Assembly (NCBI GenBank): GCA_005116745.1
Contig: SWDS01000010.1
Coordinates: forward strand, 614,116-678,115
Source: Nitrospira sp.
Lineage (GTDB): Bacteria > Nitrospirota > Nitrospiria > Nitrospirales > Nitrospiraceae
Length of the DNA stretch: 64,000 bases
Direction: 5' to 3'
The translations under genes and the position numbers were made by a program. This document shows, in pieces, positions 37,281 to 45,119 of this stretch; positions within the stretch are counted from its first letter, which is position 1; each line of letters begins with the position of its first letter. Below the pieces are notes generated by a model. It was not told the origin of the DNA, did not search any database, and was given only the letters and a program-made list of their open reading frames with translations.

Positions 37281-38777
37281 ATGAGAACGCTGAAGATCAT
37301 CCTCCTGCTGTTGGTCGTCCTTGGTCTAGTTGGCGCCTACGTCGGATGGTACAAGTTCTTCCGCGATGAAGGTATTCCTGAATGGATCACGAAGGACCCG
37401 GACATGCGGTTCAAGTACGGGTCGATTGGCGCTGAACATGACGTGGGTCTCCCCTACTGGATCTGGTACGTGATCCCGCGGGTCTTTGGGGATAAGTTCC
37501 CAGGGCCAGGCGGCTACACGTCTCTGGGCATTCAATGGGAAGAAGGCCAAGAGATCCCGATCGGTTTCACCAAGCGTGTCATCGGGTTTGCGCGTATCGG
37601 CAACACCTGCTCCTCCTGCCATGTCGCCAGCTGGCGAGCGAAACCGAGCGACAAGCCCACGTTCGTCATTGCCGGCCCGAATCACACCCTTAACTTAGAA
37701 GCGTTCTTCCGTCTGCTCGTCGACGTCGCCAAGGACCCGCGCTTCAATTCGGACGTCTTGATGGGTGAAATTCGACTCGTCGCGGATCTGAGCTGGATCG
37801 ACAAGTTGATCTATAGGTACCTGCTGATTCCCATTACGAAGAAGCGACTGCTCGAGCGTGAGCAGCAATTCGCCTGGATCTATCGTAAAGACTTTCCGGA
37901 ATGGGGGCGCGGCCGCGACGATGCGATGAACCTGACAAAGTACTTCATGATTGAAGAGCCGATGGATAACAGCTTCGGACCGACCGATATGCCCTCAATT
38001 TGGAACCTCCAGAAGTACAAACCGGAAAAGGGCCACTTCATGAACCTCGCCGGCGACAGTCATGATGCCAGGTCGGTCATTATGGATTCAGCCCTGGGGT
38101 TGGTTGGAGCGCGCCCCAAGAGCAAGACGGAATTTCTCGGGCATATTGATTGGTTTGAGGACTATCTCGGGAAATATCCGCCTCCTAAGTATCCATTTCC
38201 CATCAACCAGGCCAAAGCGGCGGCGGGCAAGGCTGTCTTCGATCAGGCCTGTGCCTCCTGTCATGCCAGTGAACGAACAGGAACTCGTGTGCCGATCGCC
38301 GAAGTCGGAACCGACCGAGGACGGCTTGATACGTGGAGTAAAGAGGCAGCGATCAAGGCGAACAAGGTCGTTCGCGAGTTTGGACTGGAACGCAAAGGAC
38401 TCGTCGAGGAACCATTGATCGGCTATGTCGCGTCCTTCCTCGACGGCATCTGGCTCCGAGCGCCCTATCTCCATCACGGCGCCGTGCCGACACTGCGCGA
38501 CCTTTTGGAGCCGGTCGAGAAACGACCCAAGAGCTTCTTCCGTGGGTATACCGTGTATAACCCGATCAAAGTTGGTTTCGTGACGACCAAGCAGGAGGCA
38601 GACACGATTGGGCTCACGGATGACCGTGAACGGGAGCAGTTACGCGAGGACGTTGAGCGACTGGGAACCAGGTTCGATGTGAGCCAACGCGCCAGTAGCA
38701 ACCAGGGCCACACGTTTGGCACCGAGCTGCCTGATAAAGACAAAGATGCCTTGGTGGAGTATCTAAAAATGCTGTAA
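37281..38777 (+). CDS. Membrane-anchored di-heme cytochrome c, RoxA-like (paralogue)
   Basis: A 498-residue paralogue of the preceding gene with an N-terminal membrane helix and haem sites C110-SSC-H and C324-ASC-H. The block DGIWLRAPYLHHGAVPTLRD and FFRGYTVYN recur. I chose ATG 37281 because AAAGGAG lies 10 bp upstream and the helix follows at once; the open frame to 37143 overlaps the upstream gene. It is the last gene of the operon and is followed by a nested hairpin. Confidence 0.88.
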   Translation: MRTLKIILLLLVVLGLVGAYVGWYKFFRDEGIPEWITKDPDMRFKYGSIGAEHDVGLPYWIWYVIPRVFGDKFPGPGGYTSLGIQWEEGQEIPIGFTKRVIGFARIGNTCSSCHVASWRAKPSDKPTFVIAGPNHTLNLEAFFRLLVDVAKDPRFNSDVLMGEIRLVADLSWIDKLIYRYLLIPITKKRLLEREQQFAWIYRKDFPEWGRGRDDAMNLTKYFMIEEPMDNSFGPTDMPSIWNLQKYKPEKGHFMNLAGDSHDARSVIMDSALGLVGARPKSKTEFLGHIDWFEDYLGKYPPPKYPFPINQAKAAAGKAVFDQACASCHASERTGTRVPIAEVGTDRGRLDTWSKEAAIKANKVVREFGLERKGLVEEPLIGYVASFLDGIWLRAPYLHHGAVPTLRDLLEPVEKRPKSFFRGYTVYNPIKVGFVTTKQEADTIGLTDDREREQLREDVERLGTRFDVSQRASSNQGHTFGTELPDKDKDALVEYLKML

Positions 38778-38800
38778 CCCCACAAACCAAGCACGGAAAA

Positions 38801-38862
38801 CCTACGCACTGACAGCCACGCTGAAGCAGAGAGCGTGCGCTTTACCATCACTTGCACGTAGG
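38801..38862 (+). terminator. Nested hairpin after the cytochrome operon
   Basis: Outer arms CCTACG (38801-38806) and CGTAGG (38857-38862) enclose an inner stem CACGCT (38817-38822) with AGCGTG (38832-38837). No T-run follows, so it is not a classical intrinsic terminator. It could end or protect the transcript, or form a small structured RNA. Confidence 0.4.
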
Positions 38863-38943
38863 CGGTCGTCCAACCCGCCCATCATCTGACTCAACTCTCA
38901 ACATATTTCCACTGCAGATCAGACGCATGATCGGATACCGAAC

Positions 38944-38981
38944 GTATCTGATTCGATACAACGTAGAATCTATTTCGATAC
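38944..38981. promoter_or_regulatory. Tandem enhancer site for the M48 peptidase gene
   Basis: GTATCTGATTCGATAC (38944-38959) and GAATCTATTTCGATAC (38966-38981) are 22 bp apart start to start, the same phasing as at 30038 and 48168. A further GATAC half-site lies at 38934-38938. The pair ends 96 bp before the -24 element. Confidence 0.75.
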
Positions 38982-39076
38982 AGGCTCCCGCATTTTCGTT
39001 GCATCAGGACAACAGTCAGCCTGCATAAGCCATTGTGATTTAAGCGGCTGTTTCATCTTACTACAGGCGATACTGG

Positions 39077-39092
39077 AGGCATGTGTATTGCT
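39077..39092 (+). promoter_or_regulatory. Sigma-54 promoter of the M48 peptidase gene
   Basis: AGGCATGTGTATTGCT has GG and GC 10 bp apart and a consensus TTGCT at -12; only the first T of the -24 element differs. The predicted start site is near 39104, about 85 bases before the ATG at 39189. Confidence 0.75.
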
Positions 39093-39188
39093 ACTTATGC
39101 TGATCACAACTAGTGAAATAAATACCTACGTTACGAAAATTACGTGTTCACAACAGTCAATAAACATTCTATTATTGGGAGGTGTCCG

Positions 39189-40121
39189 ATGAAGTATGGA
39201 TCGATCCTAGGGCTTGCAAGTGCGACTATGTTCCTCTTCATGACTGCCTGTGATCAGCTCCCCATTGCAGGAGGCGGGATAGCGGGCTTGTCCACGGCTG
39301 GGCAATCCACCCTTAACTCTCCCGTATTGCTGGACAAGCTTGGAAAGATTTTCTACGCCGACGCAACGAATGGGCGGGAAAAGTATACGGCGGAAGCTAG
39401 CAAGGAAGATAAAAAAGTGACAGATCAAATGACTGGCATTTTTGACCTGTTGATCGATGCTGCAAAGCACAACCAAAAATACGGCGCAGTCGCTAATGAA
39501 ATGGCTTGGCAGCTCACTACCATAAAAGACAAAGCAATAATCAATGCCAAAGCAGTTCCCGGCGGTGGAATCATAATTTATGACGGAGTATTCAAGCCCG
39601 CACAAAACGAAGCTGGATTGGCTGCCCTACTGGGACATGAAATGGTCCATGTGCTCGCTCGGCATGGACTCAAACGACTCGCTGGTTCTGCGGCTACAGC
39701 GGCCGCGACTATAGGGCCCCTGATCGCGTCGGGCGTAACACTAGGCAACATGGATCCCGAAGTTATCGGGCCAGTGGCTGGTGCGTTGGGAGTCGGGGCC
39801 GCCTACGGAGTGCATCAGCAATGGGAGCAATTGCAGGAACATGATGCCGACTGTGATGGCCTGTTATTGGCCGCCGAAGCTGGGTACAATCCAGAAGAGA
39901 TCAATACGTTTTGGGGAAACATGGCGAAACTAACAGAAGAGCAAAAAAAGACGATCCAGTTCCTGGCCGATCACCCTATGAACGACGATCGTCTTGCCCA
40001 TATCAAAAAGGAGTGCCTGCCTAACGCCGGGACAGCGTATAACAATCGGGTTCAAAAACTACAGGCAACGGGCCAGAAAAAGCCGAATTCTATTGAGCCA
40101 TTACCAGGCGTTGCAGGATGA
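39189..40121 (+). CDS. M48-family zinc metallopeptidase lipoprotein
   Basis: A 310-residue M48 peptidase with a lipoprotein-like signal (LFMTAC). The zinc motif HExxH is present as LGHEMVHVLARHG, and the third ligand region is LQEHDADCDGLLLA followed by AGYNPEE, as in LoiP/BepA-type envelope proteases. I chose ATG 39189 over 39144 because GGGAGG lies just upstream. It probably acts in envelope quality control at the inner or outer membrane. A sigma-54 promoter with the shared operator pair precedes it. Confidence 0.9.
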   Translation: MKYGSILGLASATMFLFMTACDQLPIAGGGIAGLSTAGQSTLNSPVLLDKLGKIFYADATNGREKYTAEASKEDKKVTDQMTGIFDLLIDAAKHNQKYGAVANEMAWQLTTIKDKAIINAKAVPGGGIIIYDGVFKPAQNEAGLAALLGHEMVHVLARHGLKRLAGSAATAAATIGPLIASGVTLGNMDPEVIGPVAGALGVGAAYGVHQQWEQLQEHDADCDGLLLAAEAGYNPEEINTFWGNMAKLTEEQKKTIQFLADHPMNDDRLAHIKKECLPNAGTAYNNRVQKLQATGQKKPNSIEPLPGVAG

Positions 40122-40159
40122 TGGCGCCAACGTGTGAGAACGGGTGGAGCTAGGCGAAA

Positions 40160-41116
40160 ATGAGCTTACCGGAGAGCCTGTCTCCACTCGCACAAGGATC
40201 CAAGCGCAGCGGTTCAATCCATATCTGGACGCGCGTAATGAGGACGTTCGCACTGGCTGTAATAGCCGGTGCGTGCTTCGCCTGCAGCATGGGGTTTGCC
40301 GAACAGCCAGTCTTGAGAAGCAGTCAAAGCCGAATCGCAATGACAGGACAGTCGCTCCTGGTTGGAGATCGACCCGAAACGCCTGGATATGGACTCCATA
40401 GCTATGTGCTGTTCAAGCAGGAGCCAACCGATGAGAACAGGCCCCTCTACCTTGCGATCATTCTAGCCTGTTTGAAGGGAGTCCCAGACCTCGGAAGACT
40501 GGAAGAGAAATACCATGACAAACAGATGCTCAATGCGCTGTGGATCCCGGTTACCGAAGATGTCACGGATTCTGCAGTACCTTCGCCTGAGCTGCCCGAA
40601 AATGAGCAATTCAAGTCGAGGGCAAAGGAGATTCTTAAGCGGTACAACTACCCACGGGCAAAAGCGATTCTCAATCGGCTTTCCACCATCCAGAGGAATG
40701 ACGGACCCTATCTGGCATCCGGCTTTGAGCCAGCTTTACATGGCAACACACCACGGCTTTTCTTGTTTCAAGATTTGTCAGCGGTTCGCCTCGTGTCGAG
40801 TCAGGCCGATCAGACTGAACTAGCCTTTGCGTGGGTTCTCCACTTTATCAGTCGAGTCAGTGATCCCCGGTCCAAATCCTGGGACAGTGACGCGTTAACA
40901 ACATTCAGCGACAAGCTGCGGAGGAATATACAACCCGCATTCGAAAAGTATGGTGTAAGAGCAGACCAGTTAGATCTAAAAAAATATATCGTCTTTCCGC
41001 CACCAGATGACGGAAGACAACGAACCTTGCTGGTCCCCTCCTGGGTAGCCCAAGGGAATGATAGCAGTCCCAGCCCCATCCCTATTCTGGAGCGATCGCA
41101 TTTCGAACCAATGTGA
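40160..41116 (+). CDS. Exported protein of unknown function
   Basis: A frame of 318 residues from ATG 40160. An internal ATG at 40238 gives a cleaner signal peptide (FALAVIAGACFACSMGFA), so the protein may be 292 residues. The mature part has YLAIILACLKGVPDL and LFLFQDLSAVRLV, but I recognise no family. It follows the M48 gene by 38 bp and is probably in the same transcript. Its last 35 bp overlap the 3' end of the TIR-STAND gene on the other strand. Confidence 0.72.
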   Translation: MSLPESLSPLAQGSKRSGSIHIWTRVMRTFALAVIAGACFACSMGFAEQPVLRSSQSRIAMTGQSLLVGDRPETPGYGLHSYVLFKQEPTDENRPLYLAIILACLKGVPDLGRLEEKYHDKQMLNALWIPVTEDVTDSAVPSPELPENEQFKSRAKEILKRYNYPRAKAILNRLSTIQRNDGPYLASGFEPALHGNTPRLFLFQDLSAVRLVSSQADQTELAFAWVLHFISRVSDPRSKSWDSDALTTFSDKLRRNIQPAFEKYGVRADQLDLKKYIVFPPPDDGRQRTLLVPSWVAQGNDSSPSPIPILERSHFEPM

Positions 41117-44006
41117 GTTTTCTTTCCGAGTCAATCTTCGCCAGTGCGTCAAAGAGAAGAAGCCTGCGGCGGACAATGCCCGGTTCATGAGTGACCAGAC
41201 GGGCTGCCTCGTAGGCTTCGACCGCGAGGTCAAGATATTGGTCGGGCTTTAGAAGTGCGAGTCCGCTATAGCTCAACCCCATCGCGTCAAGCACGCGGTA
41301 GTATCGAGGCGTTCGTCTGAGAACCTCTTCAGCTTGCTCCAGTGCAGTATCAAAGAATGTGATTGCTTCAATCGTATTGCCCTGTCGTTGTCTAATGACT
41401 CCGTTGAGCGCGTGCGCTTCTGGGCTGAAGAGCAAGGTGTCATAGCGCAATGCCACCTCGACAATGGTCTTGGCCTCACCCAACTCGTCGTCCAGGAGTA
41501 ACGCCGTGGCCAGCTCAATACAGGTCGTATGCTGCAGTCGAACGCTCTGAGTAATCTCTGCCAGTTTCATAGCCTTGGTGAGATCTTTAGCAGCGAGGGC
41601 GTATCTGCGCCTGCCGATATTGAGACTTCCCAGGTTTCGCCACGCAGCGGATTCGCCAAGTTGGAATCCTATCGATTGGGCCATCCGGCAAGCTCGGATA
41701 CACTCCTCTTCCGCTCGCTCGCCATCACCCAATGCGTCATAATGCTGACCAAGGTTCACCAGCGCACCGACTTCGAAATCCCGCTGGTGGTTGTCGCGCG
41801 CAAGCTCCCGCGCGTGTTCGCTGGCTGACATCGCAGCGCTAGCCTGGCCCAAAGCAGCAAACACTTCACCGATGGTGTTCCAGATAAGAGCTTCTTTCGC
41901 ATCACCTTCAATCGCGTGCGCTAATTCGAGGGCTGCCCTACAGTAGAGCGTGGCTCCAACAAGATCTCCCGATTCTTGTTTGCAAATGGCAAGAACCGCA
42001 AGGTAGTGGCATTCCCCGCTCAAATCATCGCGCGCCTCTCGGACACACTCCAACCCTTTCTCATAGTAGGCGACTGCACGCTCAAGATCTCCGAGTCGGT
42101 GGTAGATCCGCGCGAGCTTATCAAGTATGCGGCGGACCAGTTGACGGTCTTCAAGTTTGTCGACTAGTTGTTCATAGCGTTGTGCCAGCTCCTGGTAACG
42201 CCTATTCCCAAACAGATGGGACTCAAGCCGTTGCAGAACGCCGACCGCGGCTACATAGTCTCTTTTTGTGTAGCAATGAGTAAATTCAAGAGCGAGCGAT
42301 TTGGCTTCCGCTGTGGAGTCGGCAGAGTCCACTTGTCGAATGTAATCAGCATGCTGCGCACTCAATATGAATCGGTCGAGGTGAACACCTTCAGGGCTGT
42401 CCACGGCTAAGGAGACACCATCTGCGAGTTGAGAAACGATATATCGTCGATCCGCCTTTCGTAGAGAGTAGCAGCCGTTATCTTTTTCGATGAGCTGCAT
42501 ATTCACCAGCCGATTCAGGACCTGTTCAACATCGATGTCCGGATGGTAACGCTGGCATACCGAGACTACAGCGGCAGTGGTGACCGCAGTTTCTGATGCC
42601 GACAACACCTGCATCACGATCTTCGACCTATCATCAAGACAGGCGTAGCTTTCTCCGATGAGTACATTCAAGACGGCTTCTGGAAGAAAGCGAGTTTCAT
42701 CTTGCAGAATGTCGAGTGGAGAAATGGAGAGATCTTCTTCAAGTATCATGTATAGGGTCTCGATCGCTCGAGGGTTGCCTTGCATGCGCAGGCAAAGTTC
42801 CTTCACGATCGTGTCGTTGGCGTCTCGCAGACCAACAGTCCCATCACGATCTAACTTCCGGAGTAATTGCATCGCTTCCAATTCTGGAAGACCTTCCTTG
42901 AGGTTTAGCTTCCGCACCTTCTGATCCGGTGGTAAATCAAGGTGTAGCACCCAGGAGGAGGTCACAATCACTTTCAGTTTATGAGTTGTGGCGCTGAGAA
43001 TAGTCCGTAAGGCATCGCGCAGGTTTGGATCGGTCAGACTTCTGGCCTCCAAATCAATCAACTTGTCGAGATGGTCAATCAGGACCACCACGCGACGATC
43101 CGTTAAGCCAGAGAGTACATCCGCAATCGCGGAAGCGAGATACTTCTCCTGAGAGTGCAGACGAGGTGCAGTGGGCATTGAGCTACGGATTTTATCAAAC
43201 ACATTAAGCCAACCCGATTCGGAATGGTCTTGCTGGTTGAGATAGGCAATGGCATGGATGGGAACCTGGCACTCTGGACTAGTCCGGATTCCACACTGAA
43301 TTTGGTCAAGAGCATGGTGGGCAAGCGCTGTCTTCCCTGATCCTGCCCTGCCCCAAATCCAGAGTACCGCACTGTCTTCATTGGAAATGAAGTCTTTGAT
43401 CTTTTGTTGCTGTTCGCGGCATCCTACAAAGTCGGCTGATGCTTGAAGCCGAGGTTCATTGATCACGATCAGCCCAGTTGTGCCAGGAGATGCAGGCGTA
43501 GTGACATCGACGGGCTCAATCGTCATAGAAGGCGGGAGACGTTCTCCCCGCTTTCGTGCCAGATAGACGCAAAGTTTTTTCAGGCCACCTTCGAAATCGG
43601 TCCAGCAGTCGATGTAGTGAGTATCCTGAATTTGAAACGGAAGTTCCCTTGCTGGAAGGTCGACCTCTGAACAAAGGCGCAGAGGAATAATCGGTTTCTT
43701 ATTGTTGCGAGCGACGGCTATTTCACTGCGACAGTAGGAACTCATGACACTGTCTCTGCTGACGAGAAAGAGCATGGCGCTGCACATGCTGATTGCCTTT
43801 TGAATCTCGGGCGCAACAGCATCCCCCGGTTCTATGTCGCGTTCATCGATCCACACGCGAACGCTCGGGGAACTCTTCTCAACTCCTTCCTGAATCTTCT
43901 GAGCGTGCTTGCGATCAACACGAGCGTAGCTGATAAAGTAGCTGACTATTCCACCATCGTGGTCCTGAGGCTTGTTGCGTTCGTTATCGAGAGAGTCATC
44001 AGTCAT
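41082..44006 (-). CDS. TIR-STAND-TPR protein
   Basis: A 974-residue three-part protein. A TIR domain (about 21-155) starts YFISYARVDRKHA and keeps the NADase-type glutamate in SSYCRSEIAVA (Glu95). A STAND-type NTPase follows, with P-loop GRAGSGKT (219-226), Walker B VVVLIDHLDKL (Asp311) and a helical/winged-helix region to about 570. The last 380 residues are TPR repeats. This is the design of inducible immune receptors: TPR senses, STAND oligomerises, TIR destroys NAD. It lies 99 bp after the Ras-like GTPase gene on the same strand. No clear Shine-Dalgarno precedes ATG 44006. Confidence 0.88.
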   Translation of the reverse strand: MTDDSLDNERNKPQDHDGGIVSYFISYARVDRKHAQKIQEGVEKSSPSVRVWIDERDIEPGDAVAPEIQKAISMCSAMLFLVSRDSVMSSYCRSEIAVARNNKKPIIPLRLCSEVDLPARELPFQIQDTHYIDCWTDFEGGLKKLCVYLARKRGERLPPSMTIEPVDVTTPASPGTTGLIVINEPRLQASADFVGCREQQQKIKDFISNEDSAVLWIWGRAGSGKTALAHHALDQIQCGIRTSPECQVPIHAIAYLNQQDHSESGWLNVFDKIRSSMPTAPRLHSQEKYLASAIADVLSGLTDRRVVVLIDHLDKLIDLEARSLTDPNLRDALRTILSATTHKLKVIVTSSWVLHLDLPPDQKVRKLNLKEGLPELEAMQLLRKLDRDGTVGLRDANDTIVKELCLRMQGNPRAIETLYMILEEDLSISPLDILQDETRFLPEAVLNVLIGESYACLDDRSKIVMQVLSASETAVTTAAVVSVCQRYHPDIDVEQVLNRLVNMQLIEKDNGCYSLRKADRRYIVSQLADGVSLAVDSPEGVHLDRFILSAQHADYIRQVDSADSTAEAKSLALEFTHCYTKRDYVAAVGVLQRLESHLFGNRRYQELAQRYEQLVDKLEDRQLVRRILDKLARIYHRLGDLERAVAYYEKGLECVREARDDLSGECHYLAVLAICKQESGDLVGATLYCRAALELAHAIEGDAKEALIWNTIGEVFAALGQASAAMSASEHARELARDNHQRDFEVGALVNLGQHYDALGDGERAEEECIRACRMAQSIGFQLGESAAWRNLGSLNIGRRRYALAAKDLTKAMKLAEITQSVRLQHTTCIELATALLLDDELGEAKTIVEVALRYDTLLFSPEAHALNGVIRQRQGNTIEAITFFDTALEQAEEVLRRTPRYYRVLDAMGLSYSGLALLKPDQYLDLAVEAYEAARLVTHEPGIVRRRLLLFDALAKIDSERKLTLVRNAIAPE

Positions 44007-44105
44007 CTGGCAAACACTGTCGGCAATTTGCTGATTAAAGGTATCCCGTCGTCGTCCGGCGTCCTTGTGGGCACTACGTGCTCATGTTGCTGTCGACCTG
44101 TGTCA

Positions 44106-45119
44106 TCAAGATTTTGAGAGTAGCGGGTGGAGACTATGCCGCTTTTCTTGCATCATTTGGATATAGGCCCTGCGGCTGAGCGCACCTCTCTTGATCACCA
44201 GCAATTTCTGGTGACCGATCGCAATGGCTGTGGCTTCGAGATCGAGACGAACCTTAGACGGCCCAACCTCTTCCCCCAGCTTTGCAGTGAATTCCCCACT
44301 CTCATACTGGTCCCACCATGATGTCGCGTGTGACACATAATCTTTCAGAAAGTGCGATCGTACAACCCAGAGACCAAGACTCTGCTGATCAAGCACCGGG
44401 GTTATCAAATCGTGAGCCCATTCAGGCACCTCATGGATCGACCGAAAGGTATGCTCCCCTGGGAATCGCTCAAGCACCAAACTATCCAATGCTCTGAACA
44501 AATCGTCGAACAGGGTATGTTCTTCTTGAGAAAGAGTCGATGCCTCTGGTGAGTCAGAGGGACCGCCGCTGGTTCGCTCTTCATAATTTTTTAAATTGAT
44601 CGCCGTAGCATCATCGTCCCTCGCGAGTATCTGTTTTGCTAGGCACTCGAACGCCTCATTCACTCCCTCGCCAGTCTTGGCACTGGTTTCAAAAATGTTG
44701 GTCCCCTCACCAAAGATTTCAAGGGCACGGTTGGTTACTGCGGGAGAGGGAAAGACGTCCTGCTTGTTGATCAGGAGCACAAATGGAATTTCTTCTTTCT
44801 TCGAATCCTCAGGCAGGAGATCTTTTACACCGTTGAGTGTGTCGGGACGTGTGACATCCGCCACCAACATATGCCCATCTGCTCCACCAAGGTCCAAAGT
44901 AGAGTATTGCAATCCTGGATCGTCCTTCCCTTGGAGATCCCAGATATTCAACTTAACTAGTTTGTCATCGCAGGTGATGCACGTGTCATACATGCGGCCG
45001 CCGAGCGTGGTTGTGTAGCCTTCCTCAAACTTGTCGTATGTGAATCGTCTCACGAGGGAAGTCTTCCCGACAGCGCTGGCTCCCAGCACGCAGATTTTTA
45101 TACTCAGAGAATCTGTCAC
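44106..45119 (-). CDS. Ras-like small GTPase with C-terminal sensor-like domain
   Basis: A 337-residue protein. Residues 5-165 form a Ras/Rab-like GTPase: G1 GASAVGKT (13-20), G3 WDLQGKD (60-66), G4 NKQD (118-121), G5 TSAKTGEG (145-152). The G3 glutamine of Ras (DTAGQ) is replaced by Lys65, so slow intrinsic hydrolysis is likely. After an acidic linker, residues about 205-320 resemble the N-terminal sensor-like domain of some histidine kinases (VPEWAHDLI, FLKDYVSHATSWWDQYESG, LEATAIAIGHQKLLVI). The start overlaps the upstream stop by 4 bp. It fits the poorly known prokaryotic Ras-superfamily groups (Rup/MglA-like). Confidence 0.88.
   Translation of the reverse strand: MTDSLSIKICVLGASAVGKTSLVRRFTYDKFEEGYTTTLGGRMYDTCITCDDKLVKLNIWDLQGKDDPGLQYSTLDLGGADGHMLVADVTRPDTLNGVKDLLPEDSKKEEIPFVLLINKQDVFPSPAVTNRALEIFGEGTNIFETSAKTGEGVNEAFECLAKQILARDDDATAINLKNYEERTSGGPSDSPEASTLSQEEHTLFDDLFRALDSLVLERFPGEHTFRSIHEVPEWAHDLITPVLDQQSLGLWVVRSHFLKDYVSHATSWWDQYESGEFTAKLGEEVGPSKVRLDLEATAIAIGHQKLLVIKRGALSRRAYIQMMQEKRHSLHPLLSKS

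Larger units (their letters stand above)
38778..39188. other. Intergenic region between the cytochrome operon and the M48 gene
   Basis: This 411-bp gap holds a nested hairpin (38801-38862), a tandem operator (38944-38981) and a sigma-54 promoter (39077-39092). No open frame looks coding. The stretch around 39100-39180 is AT-rich relative to the neighbours. Confidence 0.6.
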
